From SZUA-442 sp963759175 (GTDB taxonomy: Bacteria; Actinomycetota; Acidimicrobiia; Spongiisociales; UBA5794): a stretch of DNA of 64,000 bases. The notes beneath the pieces were generated by a model. It did not search any database. It saw nothing but the letters and a program-made list of their open reading frames with translations, and had not been told where the DNA came from. The stretch covers positions 62,001 through 126,000 of the forward strand of contig CAVWXP010000019.1 in the NCBI GenBank assembly GCA_963759175.1. The letters are read 5' to 3'. This document shows, in pieces, positions 28,963 to 37,040 of the stretch; the first letter of the stretch is position 1; the number at the start of each line of letters is the position of its first letter. A program made the translations under genes and the position numbers.

Positions 28963-30351
28963 ATGAGGAGCGAACGAGATTCGATGGGCGAGGTGCTGGT
29001 GCCCGATGGTGCGTACTACGGCGCATCGACCCAGCGGGCCGTCGACAACTTCCCGATCTCGAACCTCCGCTTCGGGCGCACCTTCATCTGGGCGATGGGT
29101 CTCCTCAAGGCCTCCGCCGCCGTCACGAACAGGGGTAACGGATCGCTCGACGAGCAGAAGGCCGATGCGATCATCGCAGCGTCCGAGCAGGTGATGGCCG
29201 GGGATCTCGATGCACATTTCGTGGTCGACATCTTCCAGACGGGCTCCGGCACGTCCACCAACATGAATGCGAACGAGGTCATCGCCAACCGTGCGACCGA
29301 GATCCTCGGCGGCGACCTCGGCTCGCGACTCGTGCACCCCAACGATCATGTGAACGCCGGTCAGTCCTCCAACGACACGATCCCCACCGCGATCCACGTC
29401 GCTGCGGTCGCTGGCATCGAGCAGAACCTCCTTCCCGCACTCGACGCCCTGGGCGATGCCCTGTCGGCGAAGGCTTCGGAGTTCGACGACGTGCTCAAGT
29501 CCGGACGCACCCACCTGATGGACGCAACACCCGTTCGGCTGGGGCAGGAGTTCGCCGGCTACGCGACACAGGTTCGCAACGGTGCAGCGCGGGTCCGCAA
29601 GGTCCTGCCCGAGCTCCTGGAGCTCGCACTCGGGGGGACTGCGGTCGGTACCGGCATCAACGCACCGGAAGGCTTCGCACGCGACACGATCGCGGAGATG
29701 TCCCGACGGTCGGGATATGCCTTCGTGGAGGCGCCGGACCACTTCGAGGCGCAGGCGGCGAAGGATGCGACGGTCAACGCCTCCGGTGCGCTCAAGACAG
29801 TGGCCGTCTCGCTGTTCAAGATCGCCAACGACCTGCGATGGATGTCGAGCGGTCCCCGCACGGGAATCGCAGAGATCACGCTGCCCTCACTCCAGCCTGG
29901 TAGCTCGATCATGCCGGGCAAGGTCAATCCGGTCATCGCCGAGATGGTGATGCAGGTCTCGTCGCAGGTGATCGGCAACGACGCCGCCATCACCTGGGGC
30001 GGAGCCAACGGCAACTTCGAGCTCAACGTCATGATGCCCCTCATTGCCCACAACCTCCTCGAGTCCGTCGACCTGCTTGCGACCGGTTCGACGGTGATGC
30101 GCGAGAAGATGGTCGATGGCATCGAAGCCGACGTGGAGCGCGCTCGGTGGCTCCTCGAGCAGAACGTGATCATCATCACCGCGCTCGTGCCGGTGATCGG
30201 CTACGACCGGTCGGCAGAGGTCGCGAAGAAGGCCTTCACCGAGGGAAGGGGTGTCCGCGAGGTCGCCCTGGAGATGGGCGTGCTACCCGCCGACGAGCTC
30301 GAGGCTGCGCTGGACCTGCGTCCGATGACCGAGGGTGGCGTCGTCGGCTGA
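28963..30351 (+). CDS. fumC: Class II fumarate hydratase
   Basis: A 462-residue oxygen-stable, iron-independent fumarase of the TCA cycle. The superfamily signature GSSIMPGKVNP lies near residue 315, with TGSGTSTNMNANEVIANRA near 95-115 and GRTHLMDATPVRLGQE near 185-200. Length and motifs exclude aspartase and argininosuccinate lyase as better matches. ATG at 28963 follows CGGAGG. It converges on sufU with only 20 bases between the stops; a TGATC/GATCA inverted repeat there may end both transcripts. Confidence 0.95.
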   Translation: MRSERDSMGEVLVPDGAYYGASTQRAVDNFPISNLRFGRTFIWAMGLLKASAAVTNRGNGSLDEQKADAIIAASEQVMAGDLDAHFVVDIFQTGSGTSTNMNANEVIANRATEILGGDLGSRLVHPNDHVNAGQSSNDTIPTAIHVAAVAGIEQNLLPALDALGDALSAKASEFDDVLKSGRTHLMDATPVRLGQEFAGYATQVRNGAARVRKVLPELLELALGGTAVGTGINAPEGFARDTIAEMSRRSGYAFVEAPDHFEAQAAKDATVNASGALKTVAVSLFKIANDLRWMSSGPRTGIAEITLPSLQPGSSIMPGKVNPVIAEMVMQVSSQVIGNDAAITWGGANGNFELNVMMPLIAHNLLESVDLLATGSTVMREKMVDGIEADVERARWLLEQNVIIITALVPVIGYDRSAEVAKKAFTEGRGVREVALEMGVLPADELEAALDLRPMTEGGVVG

Positions 30352-30371
30352 TCAAACCCGCCAGGGGTCGA

Positions 30372-30830
30372 TCAACCGCCGTTCCCCACATCGTCGAGCG
30401 CCGTGGAGAGGGTCGCCCACGCGAGGTCGGCGCATTTGATTCGGACCGGGAATTGGCGCACACCCTGGAGCGCTTCGAGGTCGCCGAGCACCGAACCCGG
30501 CCGCTCCGGGTCGATGGGGTCCTCGCCTTCCTCGATCGTCATCATGATCTTGAACCGGTGGGTGAGGGCGCGGACATCGTCGACGGACATGCCGACGATG
30601 GCGTCCATCATCATCGATCCCGATGCCTGGGAGATCGAGCACCCCTGCCCCTGCATCGCAGCGTCGGTGACGACACCGTTCTCCACGACGATGTCGAGGG
30701 ACAGTTCGTCACCACACGATGGGTTGTTGCCGTCGGCGTGCACGGCTCCGTCGCCGAGCGTGCCGCGACGCCGCGGATTGCGATAGTGATCAAGGATCAC
30801 TTCGCGGTAGAGCTCTTCGAGTTGTGACAT
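30372..30830 (-). CDS. sufU: Sulfur-transfer protein SufU
   Basis: A 152-residue IscU-fold protein of the SufU group, a zinc-dependent sulfur acceptor for SufS. Conserved cysteines are Cys39 (NNPSCGD), Cys64 (GQGCSIS) and Cys133 (RIKCADLAW). The insertion before the third Cys and the short C-terminus are SufU-like rather than IscU-like. It follows sufS by 51 bases on the same strand, as in Bacillus and other Actinobacteria. As the last gene of the minus-strand cluster it ends against fumC. Confidence 0.95.
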   Translation of the reverse strand: MSQLEELYREVILDHYRNPRRRGTLGDGAVHADGNNPSCGDELSLDIVVENGVVTDAAMQGQGCSISQASGSMMMDAIVGMSVDDVRALTHRFKIMMTIEEGEDPIDPERPGSVLGDLEALQGVRQFPVRIKCADLAWATLSTALDDVGNGG

Positions 30831-30881
30831 GCGTGCTTCCTCGGTCGTGCGGGCTGGAGGATACGCCCCGTTGCGGTTCGT

Positions 30882-32108
30882 TCAGCCCAGTCCGAAGACC
30901 GTGCGAGCCGTCAGGAGCGATGCCACGAGTTGGTCGACGTCGGACCGATCGTTGTAGAGGTACAGCGAGGCCCGGGCGGTCGCAGGGACGCCCAGGTACT
31001 TCATCAATGGACGTGCGCAGTGATGACCCGCACGGATGGCGACGCCGTCCTGGTCGACGATCGTGGCGAGGTCATGGGGGTGGATGTCGCCGAGCGTGAA
31101 GCTGACCGTTCCACCACGCCGCGTCTGGTCAGAGGGGCCGTAGACGGTGAGGTCCGGCACCTCGGCGAGGCGGGCGAGGGTGTAGGCGGTGAGGGAGCGT
31201 TCGTGTTCGACGACCGCGTCCATCCCCACGGCCGTCAGGTAGTCGACGGCTGCTCCGAATCCGATCGCCTCTGCGATCGGTGGCGTGCCCGCTTCGAACT
31301 TGTGTGGAACAGGCGCCCAGGTCGAGGAGAACCGCTCCACGACGTTGATCATCTCGCCGCCTCCCTCGGCAGGCTCCATCTCGTCGAGGACCTCTGCTCG
31401 ACCCCACATCGCACCGACGCCGGTCGGCCCCAGCATCTTGTGTGCGGAAAAGACCATGAAGTCGACGCCGAGATCGCCCACGTCCACGGCGGTGTGCGGA
31501 ACGAGCTGTGCTCCGTCGAGCACGGTGATGGCCCCCACCGAACCTGCCGCCTCGACGACATCGGCGATCGGGCCGATGGCGCCGGTGACATTCGACATGC
31601 CGCCGAAAGCGACGATCTTGACGCGATCATCGATCACTCGTTCGAGATCGGACGTATCGATGATGAAGTCGTCGTCGAGCTCGAGGTAGACCAGTTCGGC
31701 CCCGGTGTGGCGCGTCAGCAGTTGCCACGGGACGATGTTGGCATGGTGCTCCGCGATCGTCACGACGATGCGGTCGCCCTCGGAGAGGTGGTACATGCCC
31801 CAACCCTGGGCGATCTGGTTGATCGATGATGTCGCGCCGCGGCTGAACGCGACCTGGGAGGCCGAGGCGCCGATGAAGCCGGCCACCTTGGTCCGTGCCG
31901 CCTCGTACGCCTCCGTCGCCTCGCCGGCGAGGGTGTGGGCGCCGCGGTGGACATTGGCGTTGTACCGGCGGTAGTAGTCGTCCATAGCCGCCAGGACGGA
32001 GTGGGGCTTCTGGGTCGTGGCAGCCGAATCGAGGTAGACGAGGGGGTGCCCGTTCACCTCCCGCTCGAGGATCGGGAAATCGCCGCGCAGGTCGCGCAGG
32101 CCACTCAC
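30882..32108 (-). CDS. sufS: Cysteine desulfurase SufS
   Basis: A 408-residue PLP-dependent group II cysteine desulfurase that supplies persulfide sulfur to SufU. Motifs: AEHHANIVPWQ (His stacking on PLP), FSAHKMLGPTG (PLP-binding Lys, about residue 222) and RAGHHCARP (active-site Cys near 363). The start overlaps the end of sufC2 by four bases, so SufC2 and SufS are translationally coupled. The sulfur-mobilising pair SufS-SufU is therefore linked to the second sufC, not to sufB or sufD. Confidence 0.96.
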   Translation of the reverse strand: MSGLRDLRGDFPILEREVNGHPLVYLDSAATTQKPHSVLAAMDDYYRRYNANVHRGAHTLAGEATEAYEAARTKVAGFIGASASQVAFSRGATSSINQIAQGWGMYHLSEGDRIVVTIAEHHANIVPWQLLTRHTGAELVYLELDDDFIIDTSDLERVIDDRVKIVAFGGMSNVTGAIGPIADVVEAAGSVGAITVLDGAQLVPHTAVDVGDLGVDFMVFSAHKMLGPTGVGAMWGRAEVLDEMEPAEGGGEMINVVERFSSTWAPVPHKFEAGTPPIAEAIGFGAAVDYLTAVGMDAVVEHERSLTAYTLARLAEVPDLTVYGPSDQTRRGGTVSFTLGDIHPHDLATIVDQDGVAIRAGHHCARPLMKYLGVPATARASLYLYNDRSDVDQLVASLLTARTVFGLG

Positions 32109-32875
32109 ACCGTGCTGGCTCTCACGCGGTAGTCGTCATATCCGGATGCCTCGATCCGGTCGGCGAGGGCGGCGTCCCCGGATTCGACGATGGCGCCGTC
32201 CACGAACACATGCACCACGTCGGGTGTGATGTAGTCGAGCATCCGCTGGTAGTGCGTGATGATGAGGAACCCTCGTTCCGGCGTCCGCAACCGCTCGACA
32301 CCCTCGGCGACGATCTTGAGGGCGTCGATGTCGAGTCCCGAATCCGTTTCGTCGAGGACGGCGAACTCGGGTTCGAGGACGGCCATCTGGAGGATCTCGT
32401 TGCGCTTGCGTTCACCGCCCGAGAACCCCTCATTGAGATACCGGTCGGCGAACGATGGATCCATCCCGAGCTCGGTCATGGCTTCGGCGACCTTCAGACG
32501 GAGCTCGAGCACCGTGTAGTCAGTATCGGATTTGTTCGACAACGCGGTGCGGAGGAAGTTCACCACGGACACGCCGGGGATCTCCTCGGGATACTGGAAG
32601 CCGAGGAACATGCCGGCCTGGCCCCGCTCCTCGGGAGCGGCTTCGGTGATGTCCTCGCCACGGTAGGTGATCGACCCGGACGTGACCTCGTAGGAGGGAT
32701 GACCGAGGAGGACGTTGGCGAGGGTCGACTTGCCGCTGCCGTTGGGTCCCATGATGGCATGGGTCTCACCGCGTCGGATGGTCAGGCTGACGCCCTTGAG
32801 GATCTCGGTGTCGTCGACGGACGCATGGAGGTCGTCGATCTCGAGGAGTGGCTGGTCCTGGGGAGTTTGCAACAT
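32105..32875 (-). CDS. sufC: SUF ATPase SufC (second copy)
   Basis: A 256-residue SufC with Walker A GPNGSGKST, Q-loop FQYPEEIPGVS, the classical RYLNEGFSGGERKRNEI signature region and Walker B FAVLDETDSGLDIDALK. It is closer to the textbook SufC than the copy at 27327-28055. It heads a sufC2-sufS-sufU unit with its own TACACT -10 box 7 bases before the ATG. Either the two copies form a mixed SufBC1C2D complex, or they serve different scaffolds. Confidence 0.95.
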   Translation of the reverse strand: MLQTPQDQPLLEIDDLHASVDDTEILKGVSLTIRRGETHAIMGPNGSGKSTLANVLLGHPSYEVTSGSITYRGEDITEAAPEERGQAGMFLGFQYPEEIPGVSVVNFLRTALSNKSDTDYTVLELRLKVAEAMTELGMDPSFADRYLNEGFSGGERKRNEILQMAVLEPEFAVLDETDSGLDIDALKIVAEGVERLRTPERGFLIITHYQRMLDYITPDVVHVFVDGAIVESGDAALADRIEASGYDDYRVRASTV

Positions 32876-32882
32876 GGTGGTG

Positions 32883-32888
32883 AGTGTA
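32883..32888 (-). promoter_or_regulatory. Putative -10 box of sufC2-sufS-sufU
   Basis: TACACT on the minus strand followed by 7 bases and the ATG at 32875. It allows a leaderless transcript of the sufC2-sufS-sufU unit, independent of the genes upstream. Confidence 0.5.
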
Positions 32889-32905
32889 ATGCGTGCTGGA
32901 TTCGG

Positions 32906-33838
32906 TTACGACGTCAGGGCGTCGAACACGACGGCCATGGCGTCGAGGTCGACATCGTCGAGGGCGGCGTACTCCTGCACGTAGTACCTGCCGACACCGG
33001 CATCCGCCATCCGGTCGACGGCGGCGCGAGCCATCGGTGGTGTCCCGTGCGGTACGAATCGTGCGGTCAACATGGCTGCGTAGTCCTCGGTGGCCATGTC
33101 ACGCCGCGTTGCCCGCGCCGACAGCTCGGTGCGGTAGCGGTCCTCGTCTGCGAACACCAACGCCGGACCGGCCATCGACACCAGGATCGACGCCGGATCG
33201 CGGTCGGCGTCCCTGGCTGCCGTCCTCATCACGGCGGTGCGAGCTTCGAGCGTCGCGGCGTCGGTCACGAACATGTTGTATTCGTCGGCATAGGTCCCCG
33301 CCAGGGTGGGGGTCTTCTTCGGGCCCCCGCCACCGACCACGATCTGGAGGCCATCACTGCCGGTCGGTGCGACATCGCTGCGACGCAGCGAGTAGTGGCT
33401 CCCCGTGGTCTCGCCGCGTCCGTCGAACACCGAGCGGATGTAGGCCAGGGCCTCCTCCAGCCGCTCGAATCGTTCCTTGAGCACGGGGAGGTCGAGGTCG
33501 AAGGCCTCGTGCTCGGATTCCATCCACCCGGTACCCACACCGAGGGTGAAACGCCCCTCGGAGATCTCGTCGATGGTCGTAGCCGTCTTGGCCATCACGG
33601 CGGGATGACGGAAGGTGATGGGGGACACGAGCGTGACCAGTCGGATGCGGGACGTCTCGACGGCGACGGCAGCGAGCGAAGCGAGTGCGTCGGTGGCGTG
33701 TGCAGAGTCGGCCATGTTGAGGTAGTGATCCGAACGGGCGAAGGCCGCGAGACCGTTGTCCTCGGCCCATTGGGCGAGCTCGACGAGGCGACGGTGCGTT
33801 CCGCCCACCTGGGGTTCCACGAACAGGCCGAATTCCAT
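32906..33838 (-). CDS. LLM-class F420-dependent oxidoreductase
   Basis: A 310-residue luciferase-like oxidoreductase. It shows FARSDHYLNM near 40-50, RLVTLVSPITFRHPAVMAKT near 75-95, GRFTLGVGTGWMESEHEAF near 105-125 and DGLQIVVGGGGPKKTPTLA near 170-190. It is longer than the LLM protein at 12636-13430 and only distantly like it. ATG at 33838 has AAGGAG upstream; an upstream in-frame codon at 33871 is less likely. It sits between the MBL hydrolase and sufC2, with gaps of 11 and 30 bases, and may be co-transcribed. Substrate unknown; F420 use is inferred. Confidence 0.88.
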   Translation of the reverse strand: MEFGLFVEPQVGGTHRRLVELAQWAEDNGLAAFARSDHYLNMADSAHATDALASLAAVAVETSRIRLVTLVSPITFRHPAVMAKTATTIDEISEGRFTLGVGTGWMESEHEAFDLDLPVLKERFERLEEALAYIRSVFDGRGETTGSHYSLRRSDVAPTGSDGLQIVVGGGGPKKTPTLAGTYADEYNMFVTDAATLEARTAVMRTAARDADRDPASILVSMAGPALVFADEDRYRTELSARATRRDMATEDYAAMLTARFVPHGTPPMARAAVDRMADAGVGRYYVQEYAALDDVDLDAMAVVFDALTS

Positions 33839-33849
33839 GGCGGGCTCCT

Positions 33850-34473
33850 TCACCAACGGCGTGTGATCCACGCACCCAGCGACGGTCGTTCGGCGCCGAT
33901 GGTCGTCGGTTGGCCGTGACCCGGCAACACGACGGTCTCATCGGGGAGGGCGAACAACTGCGTCCGGATCGACGTGATGATCTCGTCGAAGGAACTGTAG
34001 GGGAACCGGGTTGCACCGGGACCGCCGGGGAACAGGGTGTCGCCGGTCAGGATGACACCGTCAGCGATCACGCACACGGATCCGGGGGTGTGACCGGGTG
34101 TGTGGACGATCGACAGGCTCGTGGCGCCGACGTCGAACACCCCAACATCGAGGTGGCGGTCCGGCTGCTTGCCTGCGATGTCCACGTCGAGCGCGTGGAG
34201 CAGGAAGGGCGCATCGAGTGCCTGTGACACGTCGGGGATGGCGCCGTGATGGTCGCCGTGTCCGTGGGTCGTGACGATCGCACGGACATCGACGTCCTCG
34301 ACGGCCCGGAGGATTGCTACTGCCTCATCGGCCGCATCGACGATGACGGCGGAGCGGCTCGCCTCGTCGCGGATCACATAGACGTTGTTGTCGAGCGGTC
34401 CGACCACGAGGCGATCGATGCGGAACCCCTCCCCGACGTGTGCGGGGATCGGGCCGGGTGCGGCGTGACTCAC
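33850..34473 (-). CDS. MBL-fold metal-dependent hydrolase (glyoxalase II-like)
   Basis: A 207-residue metallo-beta-lactamase-fold hydrolase. The metal motif is THGHGDHHGA (HxHxDH), followed by HTPGHTPGSVCV, the bridging Asp in ILTGDTLFPGG and VLPGHGQPTTIG. This set matches glyoxalase II/persulfide dioxygenase-like hydrolases, which act on thioesters. A thiol-related substrate would suit the neighbours (thioredoxin, DsbB, cysteine desulfurase), but this is inference. Three bases separate it from the thioredoxin-like gene, indicating one operon. Confidence 0.9.
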   Translation of the reverse strand: MSHAAPGPIPAHVGEGFRIDRLVVGPLDNNVYVIRDEASRSAVIVDAADEAVAILRAVEDVDVRAIVTTHGHGDHHGAIPDVSQALDAPFLLHALDVDIAGKQPDRHLDVGVFDVGATSLSIVHTPGHTPGSVCVIADGVILTGDTLFPGGPGATRFPYSSFDEIITSIRTQLFALPDETVVLPGHGQPTTIGAERPSLGAWITRRW

Positions 34474-34476
34474 GGC

Positions 34477-35121
34477 CTATTGGAGGGTGCTGAGGATCTC
34501 TTCGAACTGCGCTGTTTCGAGGAGACCGGACGTGCGAAGCGCCACCGTTCCGTCCGAGTTGACGAAGACCCAGTAGGGGAACCCTCCGGCGCCGTAGTCG
34601 ATCAGGACCGAGTTCTCGGCATCATCCCTGATCACCGGGGCTGTCCAGCCCTCGCCCTCGAGCCATGCGCTCGGTGGGTAGTTGTCCCTGCCCGAGCTCA
34701 TCGACGTCGATACGGAGTACAGATCGACATCGGGGTCGCCGCCGGTCTCATCGACCCACGCCTGGACGTTGGGGACCTCCTGCTGGCAGAACTGGCACCA
34801 GTGGGCGAGGAACACGATGCCCTTCGCCCTGCCATCGCCGTTGTCGATCGTGACCGTGTCGCCGTCGAAATCCTGGCCTTCGACGTTCGGAGCGGGGAAC
34901 CCGGTAGCCGTGACGTCGATGGATTGGTTCGGGGGCATGAGCGGGAGGCGTTGTCCCTCGACCGTCGGTTCGCCGTATTCGGCGCCGACCTCGGTGTTCC
35001 CGAAGACCACGGCGGCGATCAGGAGCACGACGACGAGCCCACCGGCGGCACCGAGGATGATGCCGGTGGTGTTGCGCTCTTTGGTCGGTTGCTTCGGGGT
35101 CTTCGCCTTGGTGTCCGCCAT
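34477..35121 (-). CDS. Membrane-anchored thioredoxin-fold protein (TlpA/redoxin-like)
   Basis: A 214-residue protein with a short cytoplasmic N-terminus, one membrane helix (about residues 18-41) and an extracytoplasmic thioredoxin-fold domain. The active site is HWCQFCQQE (CxxC near 109-112), and the cis-Pro loop is GGFPYWVFV. It lies directly downstream of dsbB and is the natural redox partner: DsbB-type proteins reoxidise such thiol oxidoreductases. A reducing TlpA-type role in cytochrome c maturation is the alternative. It is followed after 3 bases by the MBL hydrolase gene. Confidence 0.88.
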   Translation of the reverse strand: MADTKAKTPKQPTKERNTTGIILGAAGGLVVVLLIAAVVFGNTEVGAEYGEPTVEGQRLPLMPPNQSIDVTATGFPAPNVEGQDFDGDTVTIDNGDGRAKGIVFLAHWCQFCQQEVPNVQAWVDETGGDPDVDLYSVSTSMSSGRDNYPPSAWLEGEGWTAPVIRDDAENSVLIDYGAGGFPYWVFVNSDGTVALRTSGLLETAQFEEILSTLQ

Positions 35122-35186
35122 GGGGTCCTCGCTCGATTCGGGTGTCGGGGTCTCGGTGCCGTGATCGTTGTGTCGCCGAGCCGTTC

Positions 35187-35771
35187 TCAGTCGTCGATGG
35201 TCGGGGCGGGCTCGGTCGATGCCGGGAAGCTTGGTACGGCTCGTGCGCTATTGACGCGGTCGGCGTAGAGCAGGGCGAGGATGAGGAGGAACCCCGACAG
35301 CGCCATGTAGGGGATCGTCACGAACCCGAACTGCTTGATGAGGGGGGACGAGCATGAGGGGCCGAACGCCGAGCACGTTCCGGTGTCGAGGGAGGGGAAG
35401 GCCTGGAGGAGTCGGTGGTAGAAGGCGATGCCCGCCCCGATCGTGGCCAGCACGCCGGCGTAGACGCGCACCGATCCGTCCTTGAGGAACGCACCGATCG
35501 GGAGGATCACGGCGAGCGGGTACATGGCGATGCGCTGGTACCAGCACAGCTTGCACGGGATGAGTCCGACGGACTCGGAGAGGTACAGGCTTCCGACGGT
35601 CGCGATCAGCGCCACTCCGGCCGCCAGCCACAGGGTTGCTCCTCGCAACAGTTCGAAGGGACTCGTCGACCGGTTCCGCCCGACGATGGCCACGACGATG
35701 ATCCCGATCGTCGCCACGTTGGCGGCGAGGGCAGCCAGGGCGAAGAAGGTTCGCATCGTCTCGAAGGCCAC
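35187..35771 (-). CDS. dsbB: DsbB-family disulfide-bond formation protein
   Basis: A 194-residue integral membrane quinone-linked thiol oxidase with about five hydrophobic segments. The first redox pair is PCKLCWYQR (CxxC near 72-75), and the second extracytoplasmic pair is in GTCSAFGPSCSS (near 132-139), with the four-helix DsbB layout. The GTG at 35771 has GAGGAG four bases upstream; the ATG at 35756 is 19 bases from it, so GTG is preferred. Actinobacteria usually use VKOR for this job, so an intact DsbB (BdbC-like) is noteworthy. A C-terminal tail of about 20 residues rich in Pro, Ala and acidic residues is extra. Confidence 0.88.
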   Translation of the reverse strand: MAFETMRTFFALAALAANVATIGIIVVAIVGRNRSTSPFELLRGATLWLAAGVALIATVGSLYLSESVGLIPCKLCWYQRIAMYPLAVILPIGAFLKDGSVRVYAGVLATIGAGIAFYHRLLQAFPSLDTGTCSAFGPSCSSPLIKQFGFVTIPYMALSGFLLILALLYADRVNSARAVPSFPASTEPAPTIDD

Positions 35772-35833
35772 GGAGCTCCTCGCCGGTTGGTGCCCGCAAG
35801 CTACCAGTCGCCTGGAAGTAGCAGGTGGCTTCC

Positions 35834-35839
35834 TAGGCT
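35834..35839 (+). promoter_or_regulatory. Putative -10 box of the 139-residue membrane protein gene
   Basis: TAGGCT followed by 7 bases and the ATG at 35847, with no ribosome binding site. Confidence 0.45.
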
Positions 35840-35846
35840 CTGCGCC

Positions 35847-36266
35847 ATGAGCGGACCGCTGTTCTTCGCTGTGTTGATGGCGCTGGTGCTCGCCTTCGGC
35901 GTCGCCATGTTCTGGCAGGAGTCCAAACGGATGCGCCAGAACGCTGCCATCTACGGCGTTGACGACTCGATCGAGTGGATCTGGGACGGTCTCGGCGACG
36001 ACAAACGGGATCTGCGCAAGAGCGACGTGCGACGGATCCTCGAATGGGAGATGCACTATCTCCAGCAGCCGGACGTGTGGAAGGCCGATGGTGCCGCGGT
36101 CGTCGGGGGGCTCGGAGCGGCCACGTACGTCCAGGAGCAATCCCTCGCGCAGGGACATGCCTACTCGCCGGAGCAGATCTTCGCCGTGTTGGATCTCCAG
36201 GCCACCTACCTCGAGGCGATCGGGGCCATCGGTGACCCCGTCGAGACCGATGGGACCGACGCCTGA
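35847..36266 (+). CDS. Conserved-looking small membrane protein of unknown function
   Basis: 139 residues: one N-terminal membrane helix (about residues 4-24, PLFFAVLMALVLAFGVAMFW), then a charged, mostly helical domain containing DDKRDLRKSDVRRILEWEMH and YSPEQIFAVLDLQATYLEA. No family recognised. The domain looks folded and codon use matches its neighbours. It starts behind a leaderless-type promoter and is divergent from dsbB, but no functional link can be claimed. Confidence 0.65.
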   Translation: MSGPLFFAVLMALVLAFGVAMFWQESKRMRQNAAIYGVDDSIEWIWDGLGDDKRDLRKSDVRRILEWEMHYLQQPDVWKADGAAVVGGLGAATYVQEQSLAQGHAYSPEQIFAVLDLQATYLEAIGAIGDPVETDGTDA

Positions 36267-36306
36267 ACCCGTTCGCCGACCACGATCACTATCAGGGACC
36301 CATCCA

Positions 36307-36312
36307 TACACT
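36307..36312 (+). promoter_or_regulatory. Putative -10 box of the 160-residue lipoprotein gene
   Basis: TACACT followed by 7 bases and the ATG at 36320; leaderless-type arrangement. Confidence 0.5.
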
Positions 36313-36319
36313 GCCGCGC

Positions 36320-36802
36320 ATGTCCACCCTCCGTCTCTCATCCATGTGGCTCGCCGTCCTCGCCATCGTGGCGACGATCGGCCTCTCGGCTTGCGATTCG
36401 AGCGATTCCGGGACCACACCGACCGTTGCGCCCGAGACGACCACCACCGCGGTGTCCGGCGGCGATGACGATCCCGTCGTCTTCGGTCGCGGTGAGCTCC
36501 CGGCCACCGTGCCGAGCGGGTTCCCCATTCCGGCGGAGGCCGTGGTCGGGACGACGATGATCGATCGCATCAACGATGTCACCGAGATCTCGCTGACCTA
36601 TCCCACGACGGTCGTCGCGGTCGTCGACTACTTCGAGGCGAACCTGGTGGCGGTCGGATACTCGGTCGACGAGTCGGCCGGTACCGATGGCGACTGGACG
36701 ATCACGTTCAGCCACTCCGACGGACCCGGCGGGACGATCCGCGTCGTGACCGCCGGCAGTGGCGTGTCCCAGGGTGCGATACGATTCGTCGCCACCAGCT
36801 GA
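36320..36802 (+). CDS. Small secreted lipoprotein of unknown function
   Basis: 160 residues with a lipoprotein signal (LAVLAIVATIGLSAC, lipobox LSAC), a Thr/Ser-rich linker (TTPTVAPETTTTAVSGG) and a roughly 110-residue alpha/beta domain: FPIPAEAVVGTTMIDR, SLTYPTTVVAVVDYFEANL and TITFSHSDGPGGTIRVV. The pattern of a strand, a helix starting at VVDYFEANLVAVGY, then strands resembles small extracytoplasmic sensor-like domains, but I cannot name a family. Confidence 0.7.
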   Translation: MSTLRLSSMWLAVLAIVATIGLSACDSSDSGTTPTVAPETTTTAVSGGDDDPVVFGRGELPATVPSGFPIPAEAVVGTTMIDRINDVTEISLTYPTTVVAVVDYFEANLVAVGYSVDESAGTDGDWTITFSHSDGPGGTIRVVTAGSGVSQGAIRFVATS

Positions 36803-36821
36803 CGAGCGACAGGAGTTCGTG

Positions 36822-37040
36822 ATGGCGCGACTTGCCCGCTTCGGGAGCCACCGCTACGTCGGGACCCGCGATGACATGCGGTACTACGACTGTGATGATG
36901 ACGCGCAGTTCGCCGTCCTGGCAGCCAGGGTGGACTCCGAGGACCTCCTCACCCACAAGGTGCTCCAGGGATTCGGTCCCGACGATCCCTCGGAGGCCCG
37001 CAATCGCGGCTTCCGGGCAGCTCACGTCACGGGGCGATAG
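36822..37040 (+). CDS. 72-residue protein of unknown function
   Basis: A short protein starting MARLARFGSHRYVGTRDDM, with an acidic YYDCDDDAQF stretch and a final EARNRGFRAAH. ATG at 36822 follows AGGAG at good spacing, 19 bases after the lipoprotein stop, so the two are likely co-transcribed. No cysteine pair or membrane segment. The 3' end overlaps the 3' end of the alpha/beta hydrolase gene by 14 bases on the other strand. The strong ribosome site supports a real gene. Confidence 0.6.
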   Translation: MARLARFGSHRYVGTRDDMRYYDCDDDAQFAVLAARVDSEDLLTHKVLQGFGPDDPSEARNRGFRAAHVTGR

